From Straminergon stramineum (Eukaryota; Streptophyta; Bryopsida; Hypnales; Calliergonaceae), in contig OY987267.1 of the NCBI GenBank assembly GCA_963920665.1, positions 22,010,001 to 22,074,000 on the forward strand: a stretch of 64,000 bases of DNA. Reading direction: 5' to 3'. The translations under genes and the position numbers were made by a program. The notes under the pieces were generated by a model. It was given only the letters and a program-made list of their open reading frames with translations. It was not told the origin of the DNA and did no database searches. Of the stretch, positions 46,851-59,824 are shown piece after piece (positions within the stretch are counted from its first letter, which is position 1; the number at the start of each line of letters is the position of its first letter).

Positions 46851-49150
46851 ACAAAGTGTGGAAGTGAAGCAAGCAACCTCACCCTGATTTTGCCACCCGG
46901 GCTGAGAGCTGAACTAATTGGGTTTTGGTTTTGGTTTTTTCCATTGGTTTTTTTTTTTCCATTGGGTTGTTTTTTTCCCTTGTTTTTTTTTTTCAATTGA
47001 TACCGTTCCTTGTCTTTTCTTTTTAAAAACAGAAGAAGAAAACAACGCCCTGATTTTTGCCATTGGTTTCTCATGATCCCGCCCTCCACCGTCACGTGGG
47101 GGTGGGGTGATTCATTGCTGATAAGTTCATTGTTATGCCTGGGACACCTTCAGTTCCTACCATGAGGAAGCCAGGGGGGATGTCCTGGAACTGTCAAAGG
47201 CGTCCTCAGACTCTGTTTTCATTATCTTTGGGCGGAGCAGAAAGCAAAGTGGGAAGCTATTAATATCATTGATGAAACATACCAAACCAAACAGGAATGA
47301 AACAAACAAACCAAACCAAACCAAGGATGGAATAATAAATTAAAAAATGGGGACAAAACAATGAAACAAAATGAGGATGAAACGAGAAAAAAGAAAAATG
47401 GGGATGAAATGTACAAAACAACGCACAGAGGAAACATACAAAACAAAATGGGAATGAAGCATACACAACATGGATAAACAGTAAAAGGTGGATGAAAACA
47501 TATGCATTTATCTAGAAATATGCAAATTCATCCATGATAGAACAATACAATCCTTAGACTTTGTAGCAATTGTGCAATTTCATCCGCTAGAAATAGAAGA
47601 ATCTATTGTCAAATGTTCCCTACAAAAAATTCTTTAGTGTCAAAGTGATAAATCAACCAAAAAACACATTGGAGACTTCACAAGTTCTTCTATTGCTATA
47701 ATGGTCATGCTTGTATTTACAAAAAAAATGGTCAAACTTTATAGAAAAGACAAAAGAAACTCCAAAACTAGATATGGCAATGAACAACATTTGCTAAAGA
47801 ATAATTGGAATTGTTGGTTGACAAAATTTCAAAGAGATTCCTCCAAAAAGGAGGGGAGGCACCTTCATGATTCCAAAATACTATTTGAAACCCTAAAGAA
47901 CTATGGAGACCACTTTAAGCTCCTTTAAAATTTGGACAAGCTCAATTGACTTCATATTTGAGAATTTTCGTATGAAATTTTTTGGGTAGCTCCTACTCAT
48001 CATGTTGTACATGTAAAACTTTGTTTCACATTCATGTAATAAGTATTGCAGAATTTGTAAGGATTTTCTTGATTGTATTTAGAAATCACATTTAGAATTA
48101 TATTTATATAGATTGTAAAAATACAAATAGTATTACAAATTATAATTATTATAACTGAACTCACAATTCCTACTATTTACAAATATTAAATAAATGAAAA
48201 TGTAGGCTATGTATTGAAGACTAGAACATTCTCACCATTTAGATTTACAATTTTCAAGTTTTTGTCAAAACAATTATCAATCTAATTTTTTCTTGCATCA
48301 TATACCACCTTTTACTTTACAAATTTTTGAAGATGAACACAAATTTGTTTGTATTTAAATTTTATTCCATATATTGTCAAACCATTTTCCAACATTTAAC
48401 TGAAACGTACAAATTATAAGACACATGCAGATTTTTTTCCTAAATTTTGAAAAATACAAAACTTCACTATTGGAAGGGCACAAGCAATTTTCATACAGTT
48501 TCTTTCATATTGAAAAATGGACAATTTTCATCTATTTTGTTGAGTGCAACTTTATTTTATACTATGTCCACATTCTTTATTGGGTTTAATTTAAAGTCTT
48601 AACACTTATTCTATATTTCATGGTTTATAAAAAAAAGACAGTATAGCAATATACTTTATTTCAATACTTTAATCTTTTTTTGCTTAAAATTTGAATTTCA
48701 TAGTCCAAATGATTATTTTTGCTTTTGAATAAATTTAACAAAATACAACTTCTTGAAGTTTTGTTACTTCTCACTAGAATTTTTTTTGTTTTATTCCTAA
48801 AAATGAACATTTTCTTAAAATTTGAAGTTGAGGATCTATAATTGTGTATTCTAAATACAGAATACAACAAACACTATTTTCTTTCCACTTTCATGTTAAA
48901 TACTATAATGTACTTCTATTCTGAAACTATCAGATTTCAGAAAGTTTTTTTTTTTTTAATTTGATCTGAATTTTTTTCTTATTTTTTTCAGAAATTCATA
49001 AGAATTTGAAATTTTCTTGAAAAAAGATGAAAATTTTATAACATAATTAACTTATACGAGACATAGGATTTCATCTCTGAGAAATAAATAAATAGCTCCT
49101 TCATGGAGGACAGAAAGTGGAGAGGTAGAGGTTTAACTACACGGTCATTG
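46851..49150. other. intergenic DNA, homopolymer and AAACAAACC repeats
   Basis: There are T-runs with CCATTGG words at 46920-46990 and AACCAAACC-type simple repeats at about 47282-47325, then AT-rich DNA without recognisable genes. Confidence 0.4.
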
Positions 49151-49168
49151 GCTCCGTCCTTTTAAGGG

Positions 49169-49535
49169 TTAACCCCTAAAGGACTGAGGCACATTTTGGG
49201 CACAAATTGTCAAAAACTGCCACTTTTTAGGGCAGCAAGAAAAAAATGATTTTTTTCTTTTCAAAACTCAACTGTACAAATTTTAAATAGACTTCTTTGG
49301 GAACATTTGGAAAAAAATTTAGAAACTTTGACCGCACGGATTGAAAGATTATAACGTTTGAAGTTAGGTGAAATTTTTCTTTTCCAACCTTGCCCGACAT
49401 GGCCTACAAACTTTAACTCCTTCTAGAATGAGATTCTAACACTAAGTTTGAAGATGAATAGTTGTACTTCTGTCATGGAAAAATTCTTTGTCATCCATTG
49501 GACACAAAACATCCGCTTTGATGTTGAAGTGTTAA
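49169..49535. mobile_element. chimeric TTAA MITE: family A left, family E right
   Basis: The left part (49169-49445), starting TTAACCCCTAAAGGACTGAG, matches family A. At about 49445 it switches to GATGAATAGTTG and TTCTTTGTCATCCATTGG, which match the end of family E, and it finishes GTTGAAGTGTTAA. The preceding bases (GGTCATTGGCTCCGTCC then TTTTAAGGGTTAA) look like the right end of yet another family A copy sharing the same TTAA. Confidence 0.65.
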
Positions 49536-50610
49536 AAGTTCATTTTTTCGTTGTTGAGTAATCCTAACATATGCACACCTAGAATCGTCACTAATTACAA
49601 GTGACAACGATTCCGTGACCTATTAAACATAAATTATTTCATTGGATTGTATTGGAAATTGAAAGAGGATTCCAATGATTTTTAGTATGCATTATTTGGA
49701 TACTGTACAAATAAGTTATGAAGTTTCTAACTATTGTCCTTAGGTGTATAAAAAACACTCATTAGATTTTTATAGATTCTTATGATAGTGTGTTTACATA
49801 TACTCACAAGTGAGTTAAGTGACTTGGCCAACAAATATTTTGACTATTCTGCATTTACACGTACTCATTTTGAAAATTGCCAAAGATTAAACCAAACTTC
49901 TTTAGATTGGCAATTTTTTGGTGAAATAAGCAATAATCATTTAATATTTTTTGGATTAGTTGTGTCAATTATTTTTAGCATAAACTCTAGTTTTGGGACC
50001 AAAAAAAATTGAACTTTAAAATGTATTTTATGGCTATAAAATACAAATTGAACACATGGCCTTATTCAACAAATATTTCAAATGCAAGGGCATTAAGATT
50101 AACAATGGTCCGTATTGCAACCTATATTGTATCTCTTTCTATGATGGCTAATGCAATCTCATGCTTTTAATTCCAAAAAATATCTCAAAGATTGTGAGAA
50201 CCAACTTCATTTGCATGTTTGTTAAATTGTTGATATTTTGAATTCTATAAATGTCAATTTCCTTCAATTTTTGTATTCAACAATTGGAAATGATGTATAC
50301 CAACATGCCAAGGCACAAATAGTTTTTTTGGAGTCTTAAGAAAAAATTGACGTAATGTAAAGGAATTCCAAAAATGGTGAACAAAATTGAGTTTTAGACA
50401 TGGATAACTTTGAAATTAATTTTCTTTCAAATCACAACTAATTTTTTCCTCAAACTTCAATGGTAATGTGTAGTATATTGCACACTACAATTTTCATATA
50501 TCCATTTTTGAACTTTGTTCATTGATGTTTATGTTATGGTTGTTTGAATGAAAAAGTTTCAAATTTGTACTTAGTCTTGTTTATCACTGTACTACTAGTC
50601 TATCATTAAA
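49536..50610. other. AT-rich intergenic DNA, no gene seen
   Basis: Only short frames; nothing recognised. Confidence 0.4.
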
Positions 50611-50611
50611 T

Positions 50612-50780
50612 TAGGTAAGTTTTTTTTGGTTATGGTGCAATCTTGGAAACCATGCTTCCCCTAGTTGCATTCATAGTACCATTAGAAAGCTCTTTGTTAG
50701 AAGGGATGCAACGGGGGATGCACAAACTTTGTTTCGTTTAGTTTGGACATATAATGTGAAAGTTATGAATTTTTGAGTAA
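50612..50780 (+). repeat. dispersed repeat R3, copy d (diverged)
   Basis: Shares TTGCATTCATAGTACCATTAG, GAAAGCTCTTTGTTAGAAGG, GGGATGCACAAACTTTG and the GGACATATAATGTGAAAG block with the copies at 13940 and 28300. Confidence 0.55.
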
Positions 50781-52996
50781 TTTGAGGATCTTAAAATATC
50801 CTAAATTATTCCAAGAATAAAATGAGAAATAGAAACATGACTAAATCATGATAAAAACTAGGCCAATGACACATGGCTGTACTAATACCTAATAAGCAAA
50901 ATAATCAATTACATCCCTAAAGGGTTGTTGCAATCACAAGTGCATCCAAATAACATAGTATTCAATTTATTTCATTTCACATGGTAGTAACCTTTCCCAT
51001 GTTCATTTTTCAATTTTGAATAAAAAATGAAAAAAATCAAATGATTTTTATATGATTTAAAAAAGTAATTTCTTTGTAAAAATGATGACAAAGAAATGAA
51101 GATAATAGTAATAAACATCATGATGTAATTGGTGTACTCTGGGAACTCACTCCAAGAAAATTTACATAAAAAATGATAGAAGGTAGTCAAATTGCCTCCA
51201 TTCAAGATGTTACCTTCAAAGTGTCAAAGAATTACGAAATAAATTTAAAAAACTACTTCATGTTTTGTTGCCTACCCTCACTTGTTTTGGGCTTATTATG
51301 GTAGAACTTTTTCTCCCTTGCATAGATTGAAATAAAAATTATATTCTTGAAAAGATAATCATTTTTCCTATCTTGAAAAAAAGTTCCAAGAAATCTTGTT
51401 GCCAAAAATTGAGATCATAGTTACATGCACAAACCTTCAATAGTTCCCATGAGGTAAATGTTGGGATCTTTGGAGTTAAAAAGTACACTAAGCTAATGAC
51501 GATGACCATATTCAATCCCACAACTTTGAACAAGGTAGGAATTCACAGTGTACACACTCAACAAACCAGAGGAAAATAAAAAAATCTATGAGTGAAAATA
51601 TGTGTACTTCAATTTAGACGTCACATGATGATGTTCCAAAAATTGCTCCCAATTACCTAGAGCCTTTAGAGCCTATTGAAGGCCGAGTTGGAAGCTATGA
51701 GGTCTACATGCAAAGTTCACTTATCCATTCCAAAAACATCCTTCCATTTAACCTCTTACTAAAGCAACAAAAGCAAGCTCCTTCACTTTACACTTTCATT
51801 TGTATTTAAGTTGTTAATATAAGTATTTATTGCTCAATAAGCAATAACACAAACATTTCTTCAATGCAATTTAATTGATACTTCTTCAATCTCTTCTATT
51901 TATTGATATTAAAAAAAAATCTTTTTCATCTTTCTTTTAACAACTAAAAAGTCATTATAGTTTTATTATATATTGATTCAATAATTTATTAGCAATCTTA
52001 CTACAAATATTACAAGAAGATGAATATTAAGATAATATAATATTCATAAAATAATTATATATGTGTATATATACAACTTACACAAATATATTGCATATAA
52101 ATTGATAGAAAAAGGCATTGACATGTAATTTCTACAAAAGAATTTTAATAGAAATATAAAGAAAAAATGGCTTGAAAGTGAATATAACAAAATTTCTTGG
52201 AATCTTGTTCAATTCTTTTAACCCCTCATAGATGAGATCCATGGCTAAATAGTCAAACATCAAGTTTGAATTTGATGTAGCCTATTAGATTGTGTTCAAA
52301 TATTATTACTATATTTTTATTATTTGAAACCATGAATTGAATATTACTCTGAGAAATTTAAATTTCTCTCATGAAAAATTGCAATTTTTTTCTTTTTTTT
52401 TGCCAAAATAAATAAAAAAGTAAAAATAGCAACGACAATCTAAATTATTTGAAATTTTTCAGGAGGTATGAGTAATAATGTACATCAGTGTGAAATTTCT
52501 CAATTCGTTATTTTATTTTTTACACCCAAAACAACTAGCCTAAAAACCTTGAAGTCAAATTTAACTAGTCAACCAAATTTAACCTTGTATTTAATTGATT
52601 CATAAATCATATATTTCTTTTGCTAGTAGAATAATTTATTTTATATTTATATTTATTTTTCAAAAACAATTTATAGAAAAATCAAATTATTGTCATTTTT
52701 TAAAGTTAAAGATGGAAATAAAATTACATCAATTAGAATATATATTAGAATAATCTAGAAATTTTATCATAAATGAAGGTTAAAATAGAAGACTTCCTTT
52801 TGTAATTTAAATTTAAAAATACATTTAAAAGAAGTTATGAATGAGAAAGACAACTTATTGTGTTTTTTGGATTCTAATACATGGAGCTTGCTATTGCAAT
52901 AATTTTTTCAAACTTTCAAGATGAATCATGCCCCTTGGTCAACTTTCAAGATGAGTCAATGATAGAAAGAGTTCTCATCAAGTTTCATTTTCTTAG
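50781..52996. other. strongly AT-rich intergenic DNA, no gene seen
   Basis: Very AT-rich, notably 51780-52860. No gene, RNA or bounded element was supported. Confidence 0.4.
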
Positions 52997-53936
52997 TTTA
53001 CCCCCCTAAAGTTTCATGACTATGTTTTCACCAAAAATGTTCCAAAATTGCCATTTTTAGTACATGTACCAAATTTTTGAGTAAGAATTTTCTTGACATA
53101 TATAACCGTAGGATCTTGTATTATTTTGACTTGAAAACATGTGGAAAAAATTTCAGAAATTTTCACCATGTAGATTGCAAGATATAAGCATTCAAATTCA
53201 CTGAAATCATTTTTTTGGCCTTGCGAAAAACAGGGCAGCTGCACTTTACAAGCTCACTTTTCTACAAAAAATGTCCATAATGTTGTTGCTTCTTTGGGTT
53301 CTTTTTTCTAGACAAGTCGGCCACATGCTTCAAAAATTTCACATCATTTGGAATTGTACAACATCTAGAAAAAAAATAGTAAGTAAAAAGAAATAGAGAA
53401 TGATTCAAAATACTAAATTGTTAAGAATTTAGTTATAGAATTATAGAATTGAAAAATTCCAATACCAATGGTGGAAATGTTCCAATAAACAATCTCCAGC
53501 CTACATTTTTAATTTTTTTCTAAAAATATTGAAAATTCAGTAAAATAAAGGACTTTCAAGTTTATTTTAGAGTAGAGAATCCATAACTACCCACAAACAA
53601 AAACTCCTCATAATTTTTGAATTATTGATCAAAATGGAATGATTCAAATCTTTCCACATATATGTAACACTTGAAAATCAATTTCAAATTTTTGTTTCTG
53701 AGAAAAAAAAAATTCTAATCTGCCCAGACTGCCCATTTATGAAAAAAAGTAACATATTAGGCCACAACTTTTGACTCATATTTCCAAATGCCATGAAATT
53801 TTGTGTATATCAAAGATATTCCTTGTCCCCACCTTCTATTAAAATTTGGTCCAAAAATATGAAAATCTCTAGTTAGACATACCTGCCTAAAATTGCTATG
53901 TAGCCCCAAAATGCATGTTGGTCCTTTAGGGGTTAA
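52997..53936. mobile_element. TTAA MITE, family C copy 2 (940 bp)
   Basis: The right end, GGTCCTTTAGGGGTTAA, is intact; the left end, TTTACCCCCCTAAAG, has decayed. It aligns along its length with 29120-30076 in inverted orientation. Confidence 0.8.
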
Positions 53937-54023
53937 ATCAACTACCGAAAGTCATTATATTAAACGTTACAATCAAAGTTGACCAAGGCGCATCCATTGC
54001 TAGGATGTATTGACCTCTGGGGA

Positions 54024-54600
54024 TTAATCCCTAAGCGCTCCGACATCCATTTTCTGGACGATGAACAAATTGGAACTCGAGTTTCATCCTCCTAACTACT
54101 TGGATGAAATATGTTCTCACTTATGGAAATATGTTATCAAGTTGTTGTCCTATCTAAGGGTTGGATTTGGTGTTACTAGAGTACATATTTTTCTAAAATT
54201 ACAAATGTGCAAGGATGTCAAGTGGTCAAATTGCATTGACTTTAGTTCAAAATTGAATTTGCTGAAATGAGGTCATAGATTTGAAGAACCCAAAAATTTC
54301 AGAAAATCACTATACAAAAAGAACCTCATTTCAAATCCATTCCAACAAATTTTACTCAAAAAATGATAATATTTTGCTTGTAATCAAATTTCGAGGGAAT
54401 TTTGGAATTTCTCTTTCAAAATTTACAAAAAAAGATTGTTGATAGCATTGGTGAATCTAAACTTACACATGGAATCTACAACTCAAGATCTACAACTTTT
54501 ATTTGTATATCATTTCCAAAATATACTTCTAAATAGCACTTTATAATGATTTTTCTCAAATCATCAATCTTGGAGATGAATCTAGGCATTTAGGAGTTAA
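54024..54600. mobile_element. TTAA MITE, family D (577 bp)
   Basis: It starts TTAATCCCTAAGCGC and ends GCATTTAGGAGTTAA; the inverted ends share TTAA..CCTAA and a GC step with mismatches. The interior differs from the other families. It starts 87 bp after family C copy 2. Confidence 0.55.
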
Positions 54601-55084
54601 ACTAGCTTAATACTCAAAGTAATAATAAAAAATATGTTTTCTTTTAATAAATGTAAAAAATAAAATAGAGATAAAATACTAAAAGTAAATCATAGAAATA
54701 GAAATGCTTCATTGCAGTGCTGCAAATTCAACGATATCCTATCATTCTAAAGATGTAGCCCAAGGGCTCCTTACCACTTGAAGCAATCACTTTTCCAATA
54801 TAAGATACACATTGTGCAAAAGCCTAAAATTCAACAAGCAAGCTTGTATATGACAAAATACATATAATGTGCCACTTCGGGAAGCACAAAATCTTGAGTT
54901 TACTTCTAAACAATTCTACCAAAAATTTAGAACATTCTAGGAGTCCATGCCCAAAATATTGCAGAATCCTTAATCCTTAAATACACTCATCTTTATGCAC
55001 TAAATCCACAAATACAAAAAATGTAGGACAATTCTAGCTGCAACATTTTTATATTCTTACATTATTTTCTATAGGAGTTATGGG

Positions 55085-56065
55085 TTAACCCCTCACCGCC
55101 TGAGGGGACGAAAAGTGTCCTCTCATAGTCTGGCAATAAAATTCAAAGTGCTGTAACTTTTGCATCAAATGTCAGAATTCAATAAAACTTGTCGGGAAAG
55201 TTGCGCATATTAGTCTAGTTTTAGTGGTGAAATTTTCAGATCAATCCAAGATGTACTGAGTTTTTGAGAGCCATTCGAAGTTCACAGGTTCAATTTGAGT
55301 TCACCTCACTGCATTCTGATGGCTGCAACTTCGGGGGTTTGTATCTTTCTCATCAAATGTTAGTTTTCAATAAAAATTGTTGGGTTTTGTTCCCAATAAA
55401 GCCTAGTTGTTGTAGAAAAATTTTCATGTTAATACAAGTTGTTTGGAATGTTTGGGAGCAATTCGAAGTTCAAAATCCAGACATTTTTGCATTACAATGA
55501 ACTTCGGCGGCTTATAACTTCTTTATACATGGTCCATTTTCAATAATTTTTGTTGGAAAAGTTGCGCATACTAGTCTTGTTTATAAGATTAAATTTTCAT
55601 ATGAATCCAAGAGGTTATGAGTGACTGAGAAGCATTTTAGTAGAGGGAGGTTCAGACATAGATGTGATTTTTTGCTACTTTTTTTCACTGTTTTTTGACA
55701 TTTCAAAACAATTTTGCAGACACAATGAGTCAATTGAATGAGATTTTTTTTCACCAAAGTTTTTGTCTTTTGGTTTGAATCACTTTGTAGTTTAAAATTT
55801 TTTCATTTGAGTAGGTTTAGAAATCGAATTTCATCTCCAAATGTGTTTTTAAGAAAATTTCAGCATCTTTTTTCAACACTACAACATTATAATCTTTCAA
55901 TCTATACGATAAAATGACCCCAAATTTGTTTCACACCATCTACAACATACACACTACAATATTGTACGGTTGAGATTTTCATACCTCACTGAGATTTAGA
56001 CTTGTAGGACTTGAAAAGCAAGTCAGCTTTTACACATGTTTGGACTTCAGGCGGTGAGGGGTTAA
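55085..56065. mobile_element. TTAA MITE, family B copy 1 (981 bp)
   Basis: A 19-bp perfect inverted repeat, TTAACCCCTCACCGCCTGA, forms both ends. The interior is homologous throughout to 62003-62984. An internal direct-repeat structure is visible: AACTTTTGCATCAAATGTC, then ATCTTTCTCATCAAATG, then ATAACTTCTTTATACATGG, each followed by a TTTTCAATAA-type block. It contains a 78-codon frame (55264-55500) with no transposase features. Confidence 0.9.
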
Positions 56066-57317
56066 GCAAGTAGAAAGCCATGTTGTCCTCTATGTGACTA
56101 CACTTATTGAAAACCCTATCCTTCCAAAACGATTAAGGGTGACATGTCAAGGATGAAGTTTTTCTTTCCACCGACGTGCCTTCAGGTGCCTTCCCAAGGA
56201 CTCTAATAATTCCAAGCTTGCTTTCTAAGACAGGGTCTATTCTGATACGCTATTCCTTTATGAATTGCTGTGTGAGCAAAGACCCAAGGGACCTTGATGC
56301 TTAACAGTAATAAGTTAAGCTTCCTTCCGTCTTCCTGAACAATAATGATTGAACAATTTGGGACTGTCACTGATTGAATTTCACAGTTTTGTGGAATTCG
56401 AACTTAGTCTCACAATTCAAACTTAGAGGATGTCTTTTGAGTGGATAGTCATGATACATATTTCATCATCCAATAATCTTGGGCTAGCAACTAATAAACC
56501 TTCTGTTCTACGCACCCAATTACCAGTACCCCTCAGTCTTCTATTTTTGAAAACGAAGTCATTTGACAATCCATATGGGATAATCCATATCCATATTCCA
56601 TATCTGTTTTCGGTACCCGTTTCCATATATATATGTATGATATACATATGGTATCGTAGTATTCGTATCAGGATTAACGGGAGGGAAGGGGGTATTTTTT
56701 TTTTTTTTCAAAAACGATCAATGGCTATTAATTTTGGGGGGGAGGGGGGGCTAATTAATTGAGCAGGAAGTGGAGGCTGTCTCTTGAGTGGATAGTCTCA
56801 CAATTCATAGGTATGGTTTACCATAAATAAACTACTGACTTCTTATAATGTTGTTCACATGTATATCCAGATTGGACAGTAGGTCCTTGTGGTCAGAACT
56901 CAAAACAATGTACACTTGACTTGGAAGCAAGATTCTGTAAAGGTTCATACTACAACAGATTATGTTTCTAGACTATTCAACTGTTTGAGATGAACTTCAC
57001 CCACAAAGGAGTGGGAATTCCAACTTTCGCCATAGACAGTGCATGAATTGGGGTAAACAATAATGAAAAAAAGGGTGTACTGATGCTAAGCCAAATTTTA
57101 AAAAACAAAAAGATTCTCCAAAACAAAAGTTCCCAATTTGGATCATTACTGCACCTCCTACATGTCCCATTTCTGAAATGAAGTCTAAATGACAGATGCT
57201 AATCAAATTTTGCCATGTTTTAAATGACATCAAAATGAAAGAGGCTAATCGGTGAATAACCAATGTTGTATATCCAGCCATGGTTAAGCACACAATTCGT
57301 ATTCTAGGGGTCAAATA
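56066..57317. other. intergenic DNA, no gene seen
   Basis: Mixed composition; T-run and G-run near 56694-56750. The repeated CCATATCC/CCATATTCC words near 56570-56630 are a local simple repeat. Confidence 0.4.
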
Positions 57318-57671
57318 TTGTATCATATATTTCCCTCAACTCTCCAAGGGCTGATGCATGCGTCTTCAAATGAAATTCGAAGTCTGAAATTCGATGAATG
57401 CGAACTGCCTCCCACCGTATATCCATCGTTCAAACAAGAAATATCAACAAATTTTCGTGAATATGGATTGAGCGAAATTTCTCAATCGAAAAATCAAACA
57501 CAGATAATTTCGTGCATAGAAGGAAAACTGGAACTCATATTGCAGAAGACATTGCAGAACTGTGAGAGTGAGGTGAGCATGTTTGATACAGAGCTCCCAA
57601 AATATAAAGTTTTTCAAAAAATGAAGTACCGGTATATAATCCTTCAATATGTACCAAAAATGATAGAATAA
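57318..57671 (+). CDS. hypothetical 117-codon open frame
   Basis: This frame lies about 400 bp beyond the 3' end of the CYSTM gene, on the opposite strand. The product is rich in E, K, S and Q (for example IRSLKFDECELPPTVYP and KLELILQKTLQNCESE) and is not low complexity. There is no recognised domain, no clear promoter and an overlapping antisense frame. It may be a relic of a gene, or chance. Confidence 0.2.
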   Translation: MYHIFPSTLQGLMHASSNEIRSLKFDECELPPTVYPSFKQEISTNFREYGLSEISQSKNQTQIISCIEGKLELILQKTLQNCESEVSMFDTELPKYKVFQKMKYRYIILQYVPKMIE

Positions 57672-58072
57672 AACCAGACCCCAAAAAATAATTCAAATCA
57701 AACCTAATCCCAGCTCCTGCGATTACAGTAATGATCTCAATTGAATTAAGAAGATCAAAGTTCACAGCCAAAATACACCAGACGAACTTCTCACCGCGAC
57801 AACTGCTGCATTGCAGACTGATGAGTCTCGCTCTCGGTTCGGACGTAAGGAAATTGTTTTCAATTCTAAACAGATTCTAAAAAAAGAAGAGATGACTTCT
57901 GGAGAACGAAGTCTAAGTTGATTGCTGCCGTTTCATACACATAATCAATACCATTTCCGATGGGATTCGTCATTACCAGCAGCCATAAGATCGCTACTAT
58001 TTCCCGTGCATGTTATTTGCATCCCAGAGTCCAATCCATCGTTCCGCCAACCCGGTTGTGATCAGCCGATGC

Positions 58073-58716
58073 TTAGAAGCATGCGTCAAGCAAACAACAG
58101 CAGCACATAGCAGCCAGACTGCAAAATAATAGACAGCCGCTCAGTAATTTCACTACCAACACACTCCTCTACCATGAACAATGTAGTATGCATGATCACT
58201 TATCTTCAGTGCCCTTCAGTAGTTATTAGGAACACCCATATCGAACATACTAAAAACCATCACCACACAGATCAGGGACAAGGGATAGTTAAACAGGACT
58301 TACAAAGCTTCACAGAACGATGGGCTCTTGCTTTGGTTGTCATACTGTTGCTGCTGAGGATATCCCTGCTGAGGATACCCTTGCTGGGGATAACCCTGAG
58401 GAGGATAACCCTGAGGAGGGTACCCTTGAGGAGCTGCAAGGAGAATCTAGCACAATCAGACTAAGGAAATCCGGAAAGGCAAATCCAAATCCCCTAAGAT
58501 CTGATACCGTAATCAATACCCGTCTCGAACTAGCAAGGCGGTAATTCACCTCCCATGATAAAAACGAAATTCCGTTTCAGGATTCAAACAACAGCTAGAC
58601 CTCATGCCAACTTACAGGTAACAAACAGAAGAAGCAGGAAAAAAACATAGTAGTAAAGCCATACCGAATTGTGGAGGCGGGGCTCCAACAGGCGGTCCTT
58701 GATTGTAGTAACTCAT
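58073..58716 (-). CDS. CYSTM-type cysteine-rich tail protein, three exons
   Basis: Three short exons join into one 75-residue protein: 58716-58665 (ATG to phase-1 donor G|GTATGG), 58433-58304 (acceptor TTGCAG, donor GTAAGT) and 58118-58073 (acceptor TTTGCAG, stop TAA). The start MSYYNQGPPVGAPPPQ and the following GYPPQ/GYPQQ repeats (about residues 20-45) match the low-complexity head of plant cysteine-rich transmembrane-module proteins. The C-terminus, AFLAAMCCCCLLDACF, is the diagnostic CYSTM segment: a short hydrophobic helix with a run of four cysteines. Splicing restores the reading frame exactly across both junctions, which strongly supports the model. Family members are small tail-anchored, probably palmitoylated membrane proteins linked to stress tolerance; that role is family knowledge and is not visible here. 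No single exon forms a long open frame, so this gene is easily missed. Confidence 0.93.
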
Positions 58717-59750
58717 ATTTCAGACTTTTCTGTGCACACCCACGAAATATCACATCACATTCCGTCCAACCAAAGACAAAAATATCACCATATTAATTGC
58801 CTAACAATTAAGAGAACATGCAAGCGACACCAAGCACCGGCACCCTTCGAAAAGAACCACCGCAAAAAACATGCAGAACACGAGACAACTCATCCTCCAG
58901 ACCTCCAACGATGAAACTCTCCATTCCAAAAGCAGAGCCCAAGGCGACTACCATCACAACCCCTTTCGAAACCAAAATCTCGAAATATCAACTCCAAATC
59001 GCATCCTAACAGCCAAAAGGAAGTAGAAACCCGTACACCCAAAACCAAGATCCCATCGTATAAATTGTCAACTAGTTCTTAACAATTAAACACATACGCA
59101 AGCAGCAACAGAAAACAACCTCCACAGAGGATATACACACGGCATGCTAAAATATCACACGATAGAAATATCCAGCACTGCGAGTTTTAAAAGCAACGTC
59201 CCATATAGACCTCCTAGGCTTCACCAATGAAAAATCCTCTTAAACGCAAAACCTCCAATTATAACCTCCAAATCACATCATAGCTAACTAAAACAGACAG
59301 AAAAAATAAAATTAAAAGACCTCGTCCCACAGTCTCACGTTTGCCAATGATCCAATTCGAAGAAGACGTCCTAAGAAATAAGGACAAAACCTCAGCCGGA
59401 ACCCAAGCGCACCTTAAACTTGCTCTGGGAAATCGATGTAAAACCTGCGAGAAGAGCCAAAAATCGCGAAAACGGAAATGTGTTTCTTTCGCTTGGACCT
59501 GCACTTCTTAACTTCGCAACTGGCACCGCGAATATGTGCGAGGCAATCAGCAAACGTAGAGGGAGGAAGAGGCTCAAAAGCACTGGAAGCCCAGAAAGCG
59601 CGTACGCACTTGCCAAACGCGGCAAACGGAACTCGGGCATCGGTTCCCACGCAACGCGGCTTTGATTCGTCCGTAGCTCTGTTCGTCCGCCGACCGCGGT
59701 TACTCGCTCCAATTCTGGTATCATGGACGGGATACCCCGATAATTTTATT
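58717..59750 (-). promoter_or_regulatory. upstream region of the CYSTM gene
   Basis: This is the 1 kb upstream of the CYSTM start codon. The part from about 59390 to 59740 is GC-richer and carries overlapping open frames on both strands (for example 59392-59724 minus and 59478-59858 plus). None shows a recognisable domain and they conflict with each other, so I read the stretch as promoter or 5' leader rather than coding. Function is inferred from position only. Confidence 0.35.
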
Positions 59751-59755
59751 TACCG

Positions 59756-59820
59756 GTATTTATTTTTGAAACAAATGGAAATCCATTGCAAAACCACACA
59801 ATTACAAAACAGCCAAGCCA
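59756..59820 (-). mobile_element. possible short poly(A) retroposon, copy 7 (diverged)
   Basis: Read on the minus strand: GGCTTGGCTGTTTTGTAAT, then TGCAATGGATTTCCATTTGT, then an A-rich tail. The stem has become AATGGA/TCCATT, with paired changes relative to AATGAAA/TTTCATT. No target duplication is clear. Confidence 0.55.
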
Positions 59821-59824
59821 AAGG

